Origin: Gammaproteobacteria bacterium
Lineage (GTDB): Bacteria; Pseudomonadota; Gammaproteobacteria; Ga0077536
NCBI GenBank assembly: GCA_016874535.1
Contig: VGUA01000022.1
Location: forward strand, 1-33,311
Length of the DNA stretch: 33,311 nucleotides
Reading direction: 5' to 3'
Below the pieces are notes generated by a model. The model was given only the letters and a program-made list of their open reading frames with translations. It searched no databases and was not told the origin of the DNA. Position numbers and translations under genes: made by a program. The first letter of the stretch is position 1. The number at the start of each line of letters is the position of its first letter. Below, piece by piece: positions 1 to 7,064 of this stretch.

Positions 1-29
1 GGCCGGAAGGACAGCTCTGTCCTCCGGCC
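1..29 (-). terminator. strong hairpin after the alpha/beta hydrolase gene
   Basis: A near-perfect inverted repeat: arms at 1-14 and 17-29 pair over 13 base pairs with one bulged A (position 7) and a two-base gap between the arms. It lies 11 bases past the stop codon of the minus-strand hydrolase, where a terminator is expected. The window edge hides whether a T tract follows on the minus strand, so an intrinsic terminator is likely but not proven. Confidence 0.5.
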
Positions 30-40
30 TGCCGCCGGGC

Positions 41-937
41 TCAGGCCAGCGCTTGCAGGAAGAAGTCCCGTGCGGCCGCGCTGGTCTCGTCGAACTTCTC
101 GATGTAAGCAGCGTAGTGATCCGCCTTGATGATCTTGAGCTGCTTCGGCCCCCGCACCTTCGCAAAGCACTCCAGTGCAATGTCGGTAGGCGTGGTGGTG
201 TCGTACTCGGACAGGATCATCAGCAAGGGTGTGGGGCTGATGCGCTCCATGAACGGTGAGACATCGTATTCCAGCATGTACTCGATGGAGCGCAGGGTCA
301 CCTGGTTCTTCCAGGTGCTTTTCGGATCCTGGTTCACATAGTGGTGGATGAAGTTGTAGGTGGCGCTGCCGGGGAACACATGCGGCTCCGTCGGATCCAG
401 CGAACAGATCTTCATCACCTTCGATTTTTCACCTTTGACCCGACGCGCCCGATCCTCATCGAGCATCTGCATGAAAGGCTTCCAGCCATCGATGGGCAGG
501 AACTGCTGGATGTTCTTGTGGCCCACCATGTAAGGCACCTGACTCACGACAGCCTTCACGCGCCGATCAATGGCGGCCACCATGCAGACCGTGCCCCCGG
601 TATAGCTGGTACCCCAGATGCCGATCCGGTTGGAATCCACATCGCGCAGGCTCTGGGCATAGGTGATGGCGGAGCGGTAATCGCGGCGCTGCCAGGTCGG
701 GTCGATCTCACCACGCGGTTTGCCATCACTGGCACCGAGGCAGCGGTTGTCATAGACGAGTACGGCCAGCCCCGCCGCACAGAAGACTTCCGCGAATTTG
801 TCGAGCGACATCTCCTTCACGCCCGAAAAGCCGTGGGCCATGACCACGGTCGGGAACGGTCCCTTGACCTTGTCCGGCTTGTAGAACCAGCCACGCAGGG
901 TCACGCCATCGGCATTGAATTCGATATTTCTTCTCAT
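41..937 (-). CDS. alpha/beta hydrolase (dienelactone hydrolase / S15-like)
   Basis: A 298-residue cytoplasmic alpha/beta hydrolase. The strand-loop 'MAHGFSG' (about 33-39) would supply the oxyanion hole, 'GTSYTGG' carries the candidate nucleophile Ser111, and Asp246 ('SEYDTTTP') and His274 ('KADHYAAY') complete a plausible triad near the C-terminus. No signal peptide is visible. ATG at 937 was preferred over the adjacent GTG at 940 because the GGAGG ribosome site then sits about six bases upstream. The family includes dienelactone hydrolases, acetyl xylan esterases and X-Pro dipeptidyl peptidases, so the substrate is open. It follows the exporter operon in the same direction but a hairpin separates them, so it may be its own unit. 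Confidence 0.85.
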   Translation of the reverse strand: MRRNIEFNADGVTLRGWFYKPDKVKGPFPTVVMAHGFSGVKEMSLDKFAEVFCAAGLAVLVYDNRCLGASDGKPRGEIDPTWQRRDYRSAITYAQSLRDVDSNRIGIWGTSYTGGTVCMVAAIDRRVKAVVSQVPYMVGHKNIQQFLPIDGWKPFMQMLDEDRARRVKGEKSKVMKICSLDPTEPHVFPGSATYNFIHHYVNQDPKSTWKNQVTLRSIEYMLEYDVSPFMERISPTPLLMILSEYDTTTPTDIALECFAKVRGPKQLKIIKADHYAAYIEKFDETSAAARDFFLQALA

Positions 938-961
938 CACTCCCCTCCTCTTTTCAGCCAG

Positions 962-982
962 CGTGCAGCGCCGTGCTGCACG
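962..982 (-). terminator. 8-bp perfect hairpin abutting the exporter operon stop
   Basis: Arms CGTGCAGC (962-969) and GCTGCACG (975-982) pair perfectly around a five-base loop. The hairpin starts at the base directly after the TGA of the DUF4340-like gene on the minus strand. There is no T tract, so it may be a weak terminator, a 3'-end stabiliser or a processing site between the exporter operon and the hydrolase. Confidence 0.45.
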
Positions 983-1591
983 TCATGGGTCTCTTATACC
1001 CCTTTGCACCGCCGCATCTCCACGTTTTCCGGGCGAGTCAGCGCTGCCCTGCTTGGCCGAGAGCAACTCGGCCAGCCGATACCAGGCCTCGCCGAGAAAG
1101 CCTGAAAGCAGCAGCACGGCGCCGGTGTCCCCGCGGCGGGCATAGCGCAGGGCACCATCGGTATTGGTCTTGCCGAGATCGAGCTTCAGGCGTTCGCCGC
1201 CGGCCGCTTCGAGCGTGAGAGAGATACCCGGTGGTGATAATCCCATGCTCCGCAAGCTTTCTTCATCCGCGGCATTCGCAAGCTCGCGCACTGGCGGGGC
1301 ACGGTGGGTGTAAGCCAGGGTTTCTTCCAGCACGGCCCGGACCTCGTCTTCCAGGGGTATTACGGCGGCATAGGCCCAGCCAGCCTCATCCCGCACGAGC
1401 TTCACGGCGAGGGTCGGAGTTTCGAGGACCACTGCCTGTACCGCCTCGGGTGTCGCCTTGAGCAGCCCTTCCGCCCCGCGGGATTCATGGTAGTGGCCGT
1501 GGCGCGGCAGCTCACCTGCAACGAACATCGCGAGCAGATAGGCGATTGCCAGCCCCGCGAGCAGCCAGGATTTGACGGCGCGGCGGATCAT
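983..1591 (-). CDS. DUF4340-like membrane-anchored subunit of a Gld-type ABC exporter
   Basis: A 202-residue protein with one N-terminal membrane segment (about residues 8-25, 'LLAGLAIAYLLAMFVAG') followed by a soluble, probably periplasmic, domain. Its content and place as last gene after the ATPase, permease and GldG-like genes match DUF4340 proteins, whose biochemical role is unknown. The ATG at 1591 overlaps the upstream stop as ATGA; a GTG five codons earlier is possible, but the overlap start matches the coupling pattern of this operon. The C-terminus is shorter than in many DUF4340 proteins. The family call rests on context and general character rather than a diagnostic motif. Confidence 0.65.
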   Translation of the reverse strand: MIRRAVKSWLLAGLAIAYLLAMFVAGELPRHGHYHESRGAEGLLKATPEAVQAVVLETPTLAVKLVRDEAGWAYAAVIPLEDEVRAVLEETLAYTHRAPPVRELANAADEESLRSMGLSPPGISLTLEAAGGERLKLDLGKTNTDGALRYARRGDTGAVLLLSGFLGEAWYRLAELLSAKQGSADSPGKRGDAAVQRGIRDP

Positions 1592-3147
1592 CGCCGCCGC
1601 CACCACAGGAAGAAACCGATGACTGCGGCGAGCAAGGGCAGCAAGATCTCGACCACCACGAACACCAGGCGCTGCGCCGCCGGCGAGAGAATCATCGGGC
1701 TCGGGGTGGGGATACGCGCCGCCACCGCAGGCTCGGCCTCCTGTCGCAACAGCCAGCGCACCATGGCGAGCACCAGATCGCCGTTGGCCGCATACGGCAG
1801 CAGACTGTTGCGCGCGAAATCCGCATCCCCCACCACTACTGCACGCAGCGATTCATCCGCGCCGGGCAACGCCCCTTCAACCACAGCGCCCAGCACGAAC
1901 GGAGGCGTGAGCCCGCCATCCGCGGAATCTTGCGCCGGGTTGTTCGCCGAGTTGTTCGCCAAGTTCTGGGCAGCCTCGCCCGCACCGGCATCCACGGCCT
2001 CCAGCGCTGCACGCTGCGTGCTCTCGATCAAGGCCTGCACCTCAAGGCCGGGGGCTGGGGCCATGAGCTGCAAGGGGCGTATCCCGGGATACATCGTGAG
2101 GGAGATCCGCGCGGTGATGGGATGCTGCACATACCCCGTGACTGCGAGCGTGCCGGGTTTGCCTTCGAGATGGTTGGAGGGTTCGCGCACTGCGGCCGGC
2201 GGCAGATGGATACCGAGCTCCCCCAACAGGGCTGTCAGGGACGGCCCCGGTTCAAAGCCGAGGTCATACATCAGGAGCGCTGCACCGCCAGTGTGCAGGT
2301 AGGCGCGAAGCGTCTGCACAACCTCCGGGGGATAGGCCTTGCGGGGGCCGGCATGAATGAGAACGCGGCAGCGCACAGGGATTCCGCTGCCATTCGCGAG
2401 CATCACCGTCTCCACCGTATGACCCTGGGCCTCCAGCGCACGGCGCAGGCGCACGTAGCCACGGTCCGACGTCACCACCAGACGGGTCTGGGGATCGTTG
2501 TGATCGTGGCCGGCGGGAGCATCCTGATGCGTGATGAATTCTCCGTTCTCGCTGGCATCCTCGCCCAATCCTTCCGCAAAGCAGACGGTCTCGGAACGAG
2601 CTCGCAACACCCGCTGAATGCCCAGCGCAAACTCGCGGTCATCGGTGCCCTCAACCGTGACGCGGCGGCCCTCAGCCTCCACCACCGCGATGTTGTGCAC
2701 ACGCACGCCAAGGCTTGCTGCCAGCGCAGGCTCGCGGTCCGGATCCACCGCTCTCACTTCGAGCTTGTCGTTATGACGCGCAAGCGCTTTCAACACCTTC
2801 ACGACGCGCAGCCCGTCCGGGTCATCGTCACGGTGGAAAAAGGTGAGCGTCACAGGCCGGTCCAGGGCACGCACCACGGCCAGCGCTTCCGGCGCCGGCG
2901 TGAATATCCGCCCACGGGTCAGATCGAACTGCGTGTCGTGCAGGGAAAGCGTGATGTTGGCGAACAGGACAACAGCGAGCGCCGCCAGCAGCATCAGGCC
3001 TTGTTGGCGGAAACTCCTGCCTTGCCGCCAGAGGAGTGGCAGGCGCACGGCCAGCACCCACAGGCTGGCGAGAGCAAGCAGCCACCCGGCGAACCAGGCC
3101 ACAGCCTGCCAGTCGACCACATGCCAGTCGATGCCGTGACTGTCCAT
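1588..3147 (-). CDS. GldG-like ABC exporter auxiliary protein
   Basis: 519 residues. Two membrane segments near the N-terminus (about 17-35 and 50-68), a large extracytoplasmic domain beginning with the family-typical 'DLTRGRIFTPAPEAL', and a C-terminal membrane segment (about 495-515) ending in 'LWWRRR'. This is the architecture of GldG-type ABC_transp_aux proteins, which accompany GldA/GldF-like ATPase and permease. Residues near 395-415 form a low-complexity Asn/Ala/Asp-rich stretch ('NLANNSANNPAQDSADGG') that is probably a flexible insertion. The start codon shares one base with the permease stop, and the stop overlaps the DUF4340-like start. In Flavobacteria such proteins belong to gliding; in Proteobacteria the substrate is unknown. 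Confidence 0.8.
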   Translation of the reverse strand: MDSHGIDWHVVDWQAVAWFAGWLLALASLWVLAVRLPLLWRQGRSFRQQGLMLLAALAVVLFANITLSLHDTQFDLTRGRIFTPAPEALAVVRALDRPVTLTFFHRDDDPDGLRVVKVLKALARHNDKLEVRAVDPDREPALAASLGVRVHNIAVVEAEGRRVTVEGTDDREFALGIQRVLRARSETVCFAEGLGEDASENGEFITHQDAPAGHDHNDPQTRLVVTSDRGYVRLRRALEAQGHTVETVMLANGSGIPVRCRVLIHAGPRKAYPPEVVQTLRAYLHTGGAALLMYDLGFEPGPSLTALLGELGIHLPPAAVREPSNHLEGKPGTLAVTGYVQHPITARISLTMYPGIRPLQLMAPAPGLEVQALIESTQRAALEAVDAGAGEAAQNLANNSANNPAQDSADGGLTPPFVLGAVVEGALPGADESLRAVVVGDADFARNSLLPYAANGDLVLAMVRWLLRQEAEPAVAARIPTPSPMILSPAAQRLVFVVVEILLPLLAAVIGFFLWWRRR

Positions 3148-3848
3148 CAGGGTCGCGCCAGTGCGCGTACCGCGCCCAGCAGCCCGAGCGCGGTCAAGCT
3201 CAGGAAGTATCCGAGATCACTCAGATACACCACGCCGACCGAGAGTGGTGTGAAATGCGCAATGAGTGAAGTGTTGACCACCAGCACGTCGAACGGCGCG
3301 GGCAGCATGCGGCCCAGGGAATCGAGCACCCACATCAGCATGCCCAGACCGAGACTCGTCACCGCGGCCACGAGTTGATTGGTGGTGAGGGCGGACAGGA
3401 AAAGGCCGAGTGCACACAAGGCGGCGGCGAGCAGCAGCAGCCCCAGATAGCCGGCCTGGACCGTGCCCCAATCCGGGTGACCGAAGTGATCGAGCAGCAC
3501 CGGGTAGAGCAGGGTCGGCGCCAGCATGGCGCAGACGAGGCTCAGGCTCGCCAGGAATTTTGCGAGCACCACGGCCACTTCATCCACGGGCGTGGAGAGC
3601 AGCAGTGCGAGCGTGCCATGACGGCGCTCCTCGGCGAAGGCGCGCATGGTGATGACGGGCATGAAGAGCAGCAGCAGGACTGCGGATTGATGAATCACCC
3701 GCACCAGTGAAGCGTTCTGCCCCACGATCAGCCACGCGCTGAAGGTATATCCGGTGAGCAACAGGAACATCGCAATCACGGCCCAGGCGAGCGGCGAGGT
3801 GTAGAGCGCCTGCAATTCCTTGCCGAGCATCGCGCGGAAACCGTTCAT
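3147..3848 (-). CDS. ABC-2 type permease (GldF/NosY-like)
   Basis: A 233-residue integral membrane protein with about six hydrophobic segments, beginning 'MNGFRAMLGKELQALYTSPLAW', a common opening for ABC-2 permeases. 'MRAFAEERRHGTLALLLSTPV' is the well-known cytoplasmic coupling element of this family (an E-E-R-x-x-G-T-L-type motif). It would form the transmembrane channel of the exporter with the ATPase encoded just upstream, whose stop overlaps its start by four bases (ATGA). The short length is typical of GldF/NosY-like permeases. Confidence 0.88.
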   Translation of the reverse strand: MNGFRAMLGKELQALYTSPLAWAVIAMFLLLTGYTFSAWLIVGQNASLVRVIHQSAVLLLLFMPVITMRAFAEERRHGTLALLLSTPVDEVAVVLAKFLASLSLVCAMLAPTLLYPVLLDHFGHPDWGTVQAGYLGLLLLAAALCALGLFLSALTTNQLVAAVTSLGLGMLMWVLDSLGRMLPAPFDVLVVNTSLIAHFTPLSVGVVYLSDLGYFLSLTALGLLGAVRALARP

Positions 3849-4807
3849 GCCCCGGTATTCCGCGAAGTCAGTGCGAGGAAGCGCGACTCGAGGCCGCCAC
3901 TCACCGGGTGCAAACCCACCACGGGCAGGCGCGCCTCCACCAGAGCCTGTGCCACGAGGGTTATCGGGGCATCCTGGGCCAGCGCAAATTCGAACACCCG
4001 TTCATTCCCTGCTTTTCTCTCCAGCGAAACGACCTCGAGAATCCCGGGCAGGGAGGAGAGCAGGCTCTCCACCGCCTCGTTGGCCTCGACCACGACACTG
4101 AGGCGGTATCGGGATTCGCGCGACAGGGGCAGCACGCTGCAGAGTTTGCCCTGCAACAGGATCCCGACGCGCGTCGCGACGCGTTCCATCTCGGACAGGA
4201 TGTGGGAGGTCACCAGCACCGTGTGCCGGGGCACGAGGCTCAGGATGAGCTCACGGAGATCGATGATCTGCTGCGGATCGAGCCCATTGGTGGGCTCATC
4301 CAGAATCAGCAGCGCGGGCTCGTGCAACAAGGCCTGGGCTATCAGCACACGCTGGCGATACCCGTGCGAGAGGCGCCCCAAAGGCGTGCGCCAGACCTCC
4401 GCCAGCCCAAGGCGTGCACGCACGCGCTCCAGCGCATCGGCGAGCACCTGCCCTCGCAGGCGCCGCAGACGTCCCATGAAGCGCAGAAACTCGTGCACGC
4501 GCTGTCCGGGATAGAGCATCACGTCTTCCGGCACATAGCCCATGAGCGCCCGCGCGGCGGCGCTCTCTTTCATCACATCAAGACCGGCGAGGGTAATTCG
4601 CCCCGCACACGGCGCAAGCAGTCCCGTCAGTAGCCGGATGAGCGTGCTCTTGCCCGAGCCGTTTGGGCCCAGCAGGCCAAATACCTCCCCCTGACGAATC
4701 TCCAGGTCGACGCCATCGAGCGCCAGCCTGTCGCCATAGCGCCGCGAGAGTCCGCGTATCTCGACCAGCGGCGGCAAGCGAAGCTCCGGGTTGTCGGGGC
4801 GGTTCAT
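3845..4807 (-). CDS. ABC transporter ATP-binding protein (GldA/CcmA-like)
   Basis: 320 residues with a complete nucleotide-binding domain: Walker A 'GPNGSGKST' (47-55), ABC signature 'LSHGYRQR' (146-153), Walker B 'LLILDEP' (166-172) and switch His202. The roughly 90-residue C-terminal extension is usual in the drug/Gld subfamily. It is the first gene of the exporter operon and should drive the permease by ATP hydrolysis at the inner membrane. The 82-base region upstream holds a terminator of the preceding gene, and I found no convincing promoter there. The direction of transport (export) is inferred from the ABC-2 permease partner; the substrate is unknown. Confidence 0.92.
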   Translation of the reverse strand: MNRPDNPELRLPPLVEIRGLSRRYGDRLALDGVDLEIRQGEVFGLLGPNGSGKSTLIRLLTGLLAPCAGRITLAGLDVMKESAAARALMGYVPEDVMLYPGQRVHEFLRFMGRLRRLRGQVLADALERVRARLGLAEVWRTPLGRLSHGYRQRVLIAQALLHEPALLILDEPTNGLDPQQIIDLRELILSLVPRHTVLVTSHILSEMERVATRVGILLQGKLCSVLPLSRESRYRLSVVVEANEAVESLLSSLPGILEVVSLERKAGNERVFEFALAQDAPITLVAQALVEARLPVVGLHPVSGGLESRFLALTSRNTGA

Positions 4808-4842
4808 GGCGAGGCGTCCAGCAGTGCAGGCTCCAGAAACGA

Positions 4843-4866
4843 CATCGGAGCTCGCAAGCCCCGATG
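4843..4866 (-). terminator. rho-independent terminator after the lactonase-like gene
   Basis: CATCGG (4843-4848) pairs with CCGATG (4861-4866), with a GCT/AGC inner stem and a four-base loop; one position is mismatched on the plus strand and G-U on the minus-strand RNA. On the minus strand the stem is followed by the T-rich TCGTTTCT. It lies 23 bases after the stop of the lactonase-like gene, separating it from the ABC exporter operon. Confidence 0.6.
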
Positions 4867-4889
4867 TTTCCAGACTGGAAATTGCAGGC

Positions 4890-5780
4890 TTATTCGTAGA
4901 ACTCCGGCGCGTGCTTCAAGGTCTTCCACGCATCCGGGTCATGTGCGGTGAAGAAGTTCGCGCCCTCCGAGGCCATCATGAAGCGGATCCAGTCATAACC
5001 GCGCATGATGCCGGCGGGATCATAGGCCAGCGCCAGATTGGGCGGCAGCGACTTTTCGACGTTCACCCGGAAATAGGCCGCATCGCTGGTGAGAATGATG
5101 GGGCCGGTCTTGGGCAGACGTACCAGGAGCATCTGGGTGCCCTTGGTGTGGCCCACTGAACGCTTCACGTAGACGCTGCCGTCACCGAAGAGATCAAGGT
5201 CGCCATCCAGGCGCAGCATGTTGATGGCATTGGGCCTGGATGAGCCGAGTCCTGCACGGAGTGGCACGAGATCCGCCGGAATATAGCCCGCCGCGAAAGG
5301 CTCATCCGGAAACATGGCGAAATTCAGTTCGTCGTTCTGCACGACGATGGTGGAATTGGGGAATTTGCCCACGTTGCCGCCATGATCGAGATGCAGGTGA
5401 CTGGCCACGACATAGCGGATGTCATCGGGCTTGAGGCCAATCTTGCCGAGCTGCGCCTCGATGGAAACTTCCGGCGTCATCATGGGTTCGAACACATCGG
5501 CGAGCTTGCCCCAGTGGCTCAGATCGGTGATGAGCTTGTCGTTGCTGCCGGTGTCGAAGAGCACATTGCCCTTGGGATGCTTGACGACGAACATGCCGAC
5601 CGGCACCTCGATCTTCGGCTCCATCGGCGCGAAGTTCTGCAGGTAGCCCTTGCCGAGCTTGAGCGGGCCGGAGTTGAGTACGTAGAGCTTCATGCCGGCC
5701 GGTGAATCCGCCAGCGCCTGTGCCGTCATCACCAGAAGTCCTGCCAGCAGGACCAAGGCCCCGGAAATTGTTTTTTGCAT
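4890..5780 (-). CDS. secreted metallo-beta-lactamase-fold hydrolase, AHL-lactonase-like
   Basis: 296 residues. A Sec signal peptide is clear (hydrophobic 8-20, cleavage probably after 'AQALA', about residue 24), so the enzyme is likely periplasmic or secreted. All metal ligands of the AHL-lactonase subgroup are present: 'SHLHLDHGG' (His128, His130, Asp132, His133), His211 ('VGHTKG'), Asp233 ('TSDAA') and His280 ('TAHDPD'). 'FDTGSN' (75-80) is the usual N-terminal element. Known relatives open N-acyl homoserine lactone or other lactone rings, but the subgroup also covers other esters and phosphonates, so quorum quenching is an inference. A GGAGG ribosome site lies five bases upstream of the ATG. 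It has its own candidate promoter and terminator. Confidence 0.85.
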   Translation of the reverse strand: MQKTISGALVLLAGLLVMTAQALADSPAGMKLYVLNSGPLKLGKGYLQNFAPMEPKIEVPVGMFVVKHPKGNVLFDTGSNDKLITDLSHWGKLADVFEPMMTPEVSIEAQLGKIGLKPDDIRYVVASHLHLDHGGNVGKFPNSTIVVQNDELNFAMFPDEPFAAGYIPADLVPLRAGLGSSRPNAINMLRLDGDLDLFGDGSVYVKRSVGHTKGTQMLLVRLPKTGPIILTSDAAYFRVNVEKSLPPNLALAYDPAGIMRGYDWIRFMMASEGANFFTAHDPDAWKTLKHAPEFYE

Positions 5781-5804
5781 CGTCCCCTCCCTTCAAGTGG
5801 CCGC

Positions 5805-5833
5805 ATTATGCGCGGTTTGCGCGGAGGTGTGCA
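5805..5833 (-). promoter_or_regulatory. candidate sigma-70 promoter for the lactonase-like gene
   Basis: Read on the minus strand: TGCACA (5833-5828, 4 of 6 to the -35 consensus), 17-base spacer, CATAAT (5810-5805, 5 of 6 to the -10). It lies about 25 bases before the ATG. The -10 is inside the palindrome CGCAT-T-ATGCG (5802-5812), which might be an operator. Promoter calls by eye are uncertain. Confidence 0.45.
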
Positions 5834-5840
5834 CCCGTAC

Positions 5841-7025
5841 TCAGGGCTGGGTGGCCACCGGTCCTCGAGGTGAGAGAAACCCCAGTACCGCGCTCGCGGC
5901 CATGGCCAGCACGACACCACAGGTGAAGGTCGCAACGGCCCCTGCGAGGTCCCAGATCACTCCCGCCAGCAGGCTGGCGAGGAGCAGCGCGATTCCCGTC
6001 ACCAGATTGAAGACGCCGAAAGCGGTCCCGAGCAATGATGCTGGGGCGGCGTCCGCAACCAGCTTGCTGAGCAGGCCCTGGCTCAAGCCCAGATGCACGC
6101 CCCACAGCGCGGCACCGAGCAGAATCATCGAGGGCCCGTGCGCGAGCGCGAGCACACCATGCGCAAGGGCTAGCACCAGAAAGCCTGCCAGCAGCAAACG
6201 CGTCGGGGGCAGGCGGTCAGCAGCAACGCCGGCGGGATAGGACACCAGCGCGTAGGCGAGGCCGAGGGCAATCAGCGCCAGCGGCGCGAAGGTGAATGCC
6301 AAACCCTGCTGCGCGGCATGCAGCACGAGAAAAGCTTCGCTGAAACGCGCGAGCGTGCACAGGACGCCCACGCCAGCCACCCGCCAGAACGCGCCGGGCA
6401 GACGCATGGCATGCCGCAGCGGTGGCGGGCGCGGAGAAGTCGCGTCCGCCACTGAAGGTTCACGCACTGCGAAGACGAGCACCGCCACCGAGAGTGCGGC
6501 CGGGATGACGGCGAACCACAGGGCGAGTTTGAGATCATCGGCAAAGAGCAGCATCAGTCCCACGGCGAGCAACGGGCCCAGGAACGCGCCTACCGAATCC
6601 AGTGCCTGGCGCAGTCCGAAGGCGGCACCGCGCGCGCCCGGGGGTGTCACTTCCGCAATGAGAGCATCCCGGGGCGCGCCGCGTATGCCCTTGCCCACGC
6701 GATCGAGGAAACGCGCCGCCGCGACCCAGGCAAGGCCGTGGGCGAGTGGAAATACCGGTTTGGTGAGGGCTGCGAGACCGTAGCCCAGCAAGGCCAGCGC
6801 CTTGCGACGGCGCAGGCGGTCACTCAGTGCGCCCGAGAACACCTTCACCACCTGTGCAGTGGCCTCGGCAAGTCCTTCGATGAGGCCAATCGTCGCCATG
6901 CTCGCGCCGAGCACGGAGGCCATGTAGAGCGGAAGCAGGCTGTGCACCAGCTCGGACGAGGCATCCATGAACAGCGAGACGAAACCCAGCGCCCATACGG
7001 TGCCGGGCAGTTTGCGCGGGTTCAT
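5841..7025 (-). CDS. MFS transporter
   Basis: 394 residues with about twelve hydrophobic segments and the MFS loop motif between helices 2 and 3 as 'GALSDRLRRRKALALLGYGL' (about 65-84). A second basic loop, 'GVAADRLPPTR', sits at the equivalent place in the second half. The 'DRVGKGIRGAPRDALIAEV' loop (about 113-131) resembles the subgroup of uncharacterised MFS permeases in which this sequence is highly conserved. It is the gene downstream of the helicase, 39 bases away on the same strand, without a clear ribosome site before the ATG. The substrate cannot be told. Confidence 0.85.
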   Translation of the reverse strand: MNPRKLPGTVWALGFVSLFMDASSELVHSLLPLYMASVLGASMATIGLIEGLAEATAQVVKVFSGALSDRLRRRKALALLGYGLAALTKPVFPLAHGLAWVAAARFLDRVGKGIRGAPRDALIAEVTPPGARGAAFGLRQALDSVGAFLGPLLAVGLMLLFADDLKLALWFAVIPAALSVAVLVFAVREPSVADATSPRPPPLRHAMRLPGAFWRVAGVGVLCTLARFSEAFLVLHAAQQGLAFTFAPLALIALGLAYALVSYPAGVAADRLPPTRLLLAGFLVLALAHGVLALAHGPSMILLGAALWGVHLGLSQGLLSKLVADAAPASLLGTAFGVFNLVTGIALLLASLLAGVIWDLAGAVATFTCGVVLAMAASAVLGFLSPRGPVATQP

Positions 7026-7064
7026 GCCGGTACGGCCTCGTCGCCCGCCAGCCCCGCACAGGCC

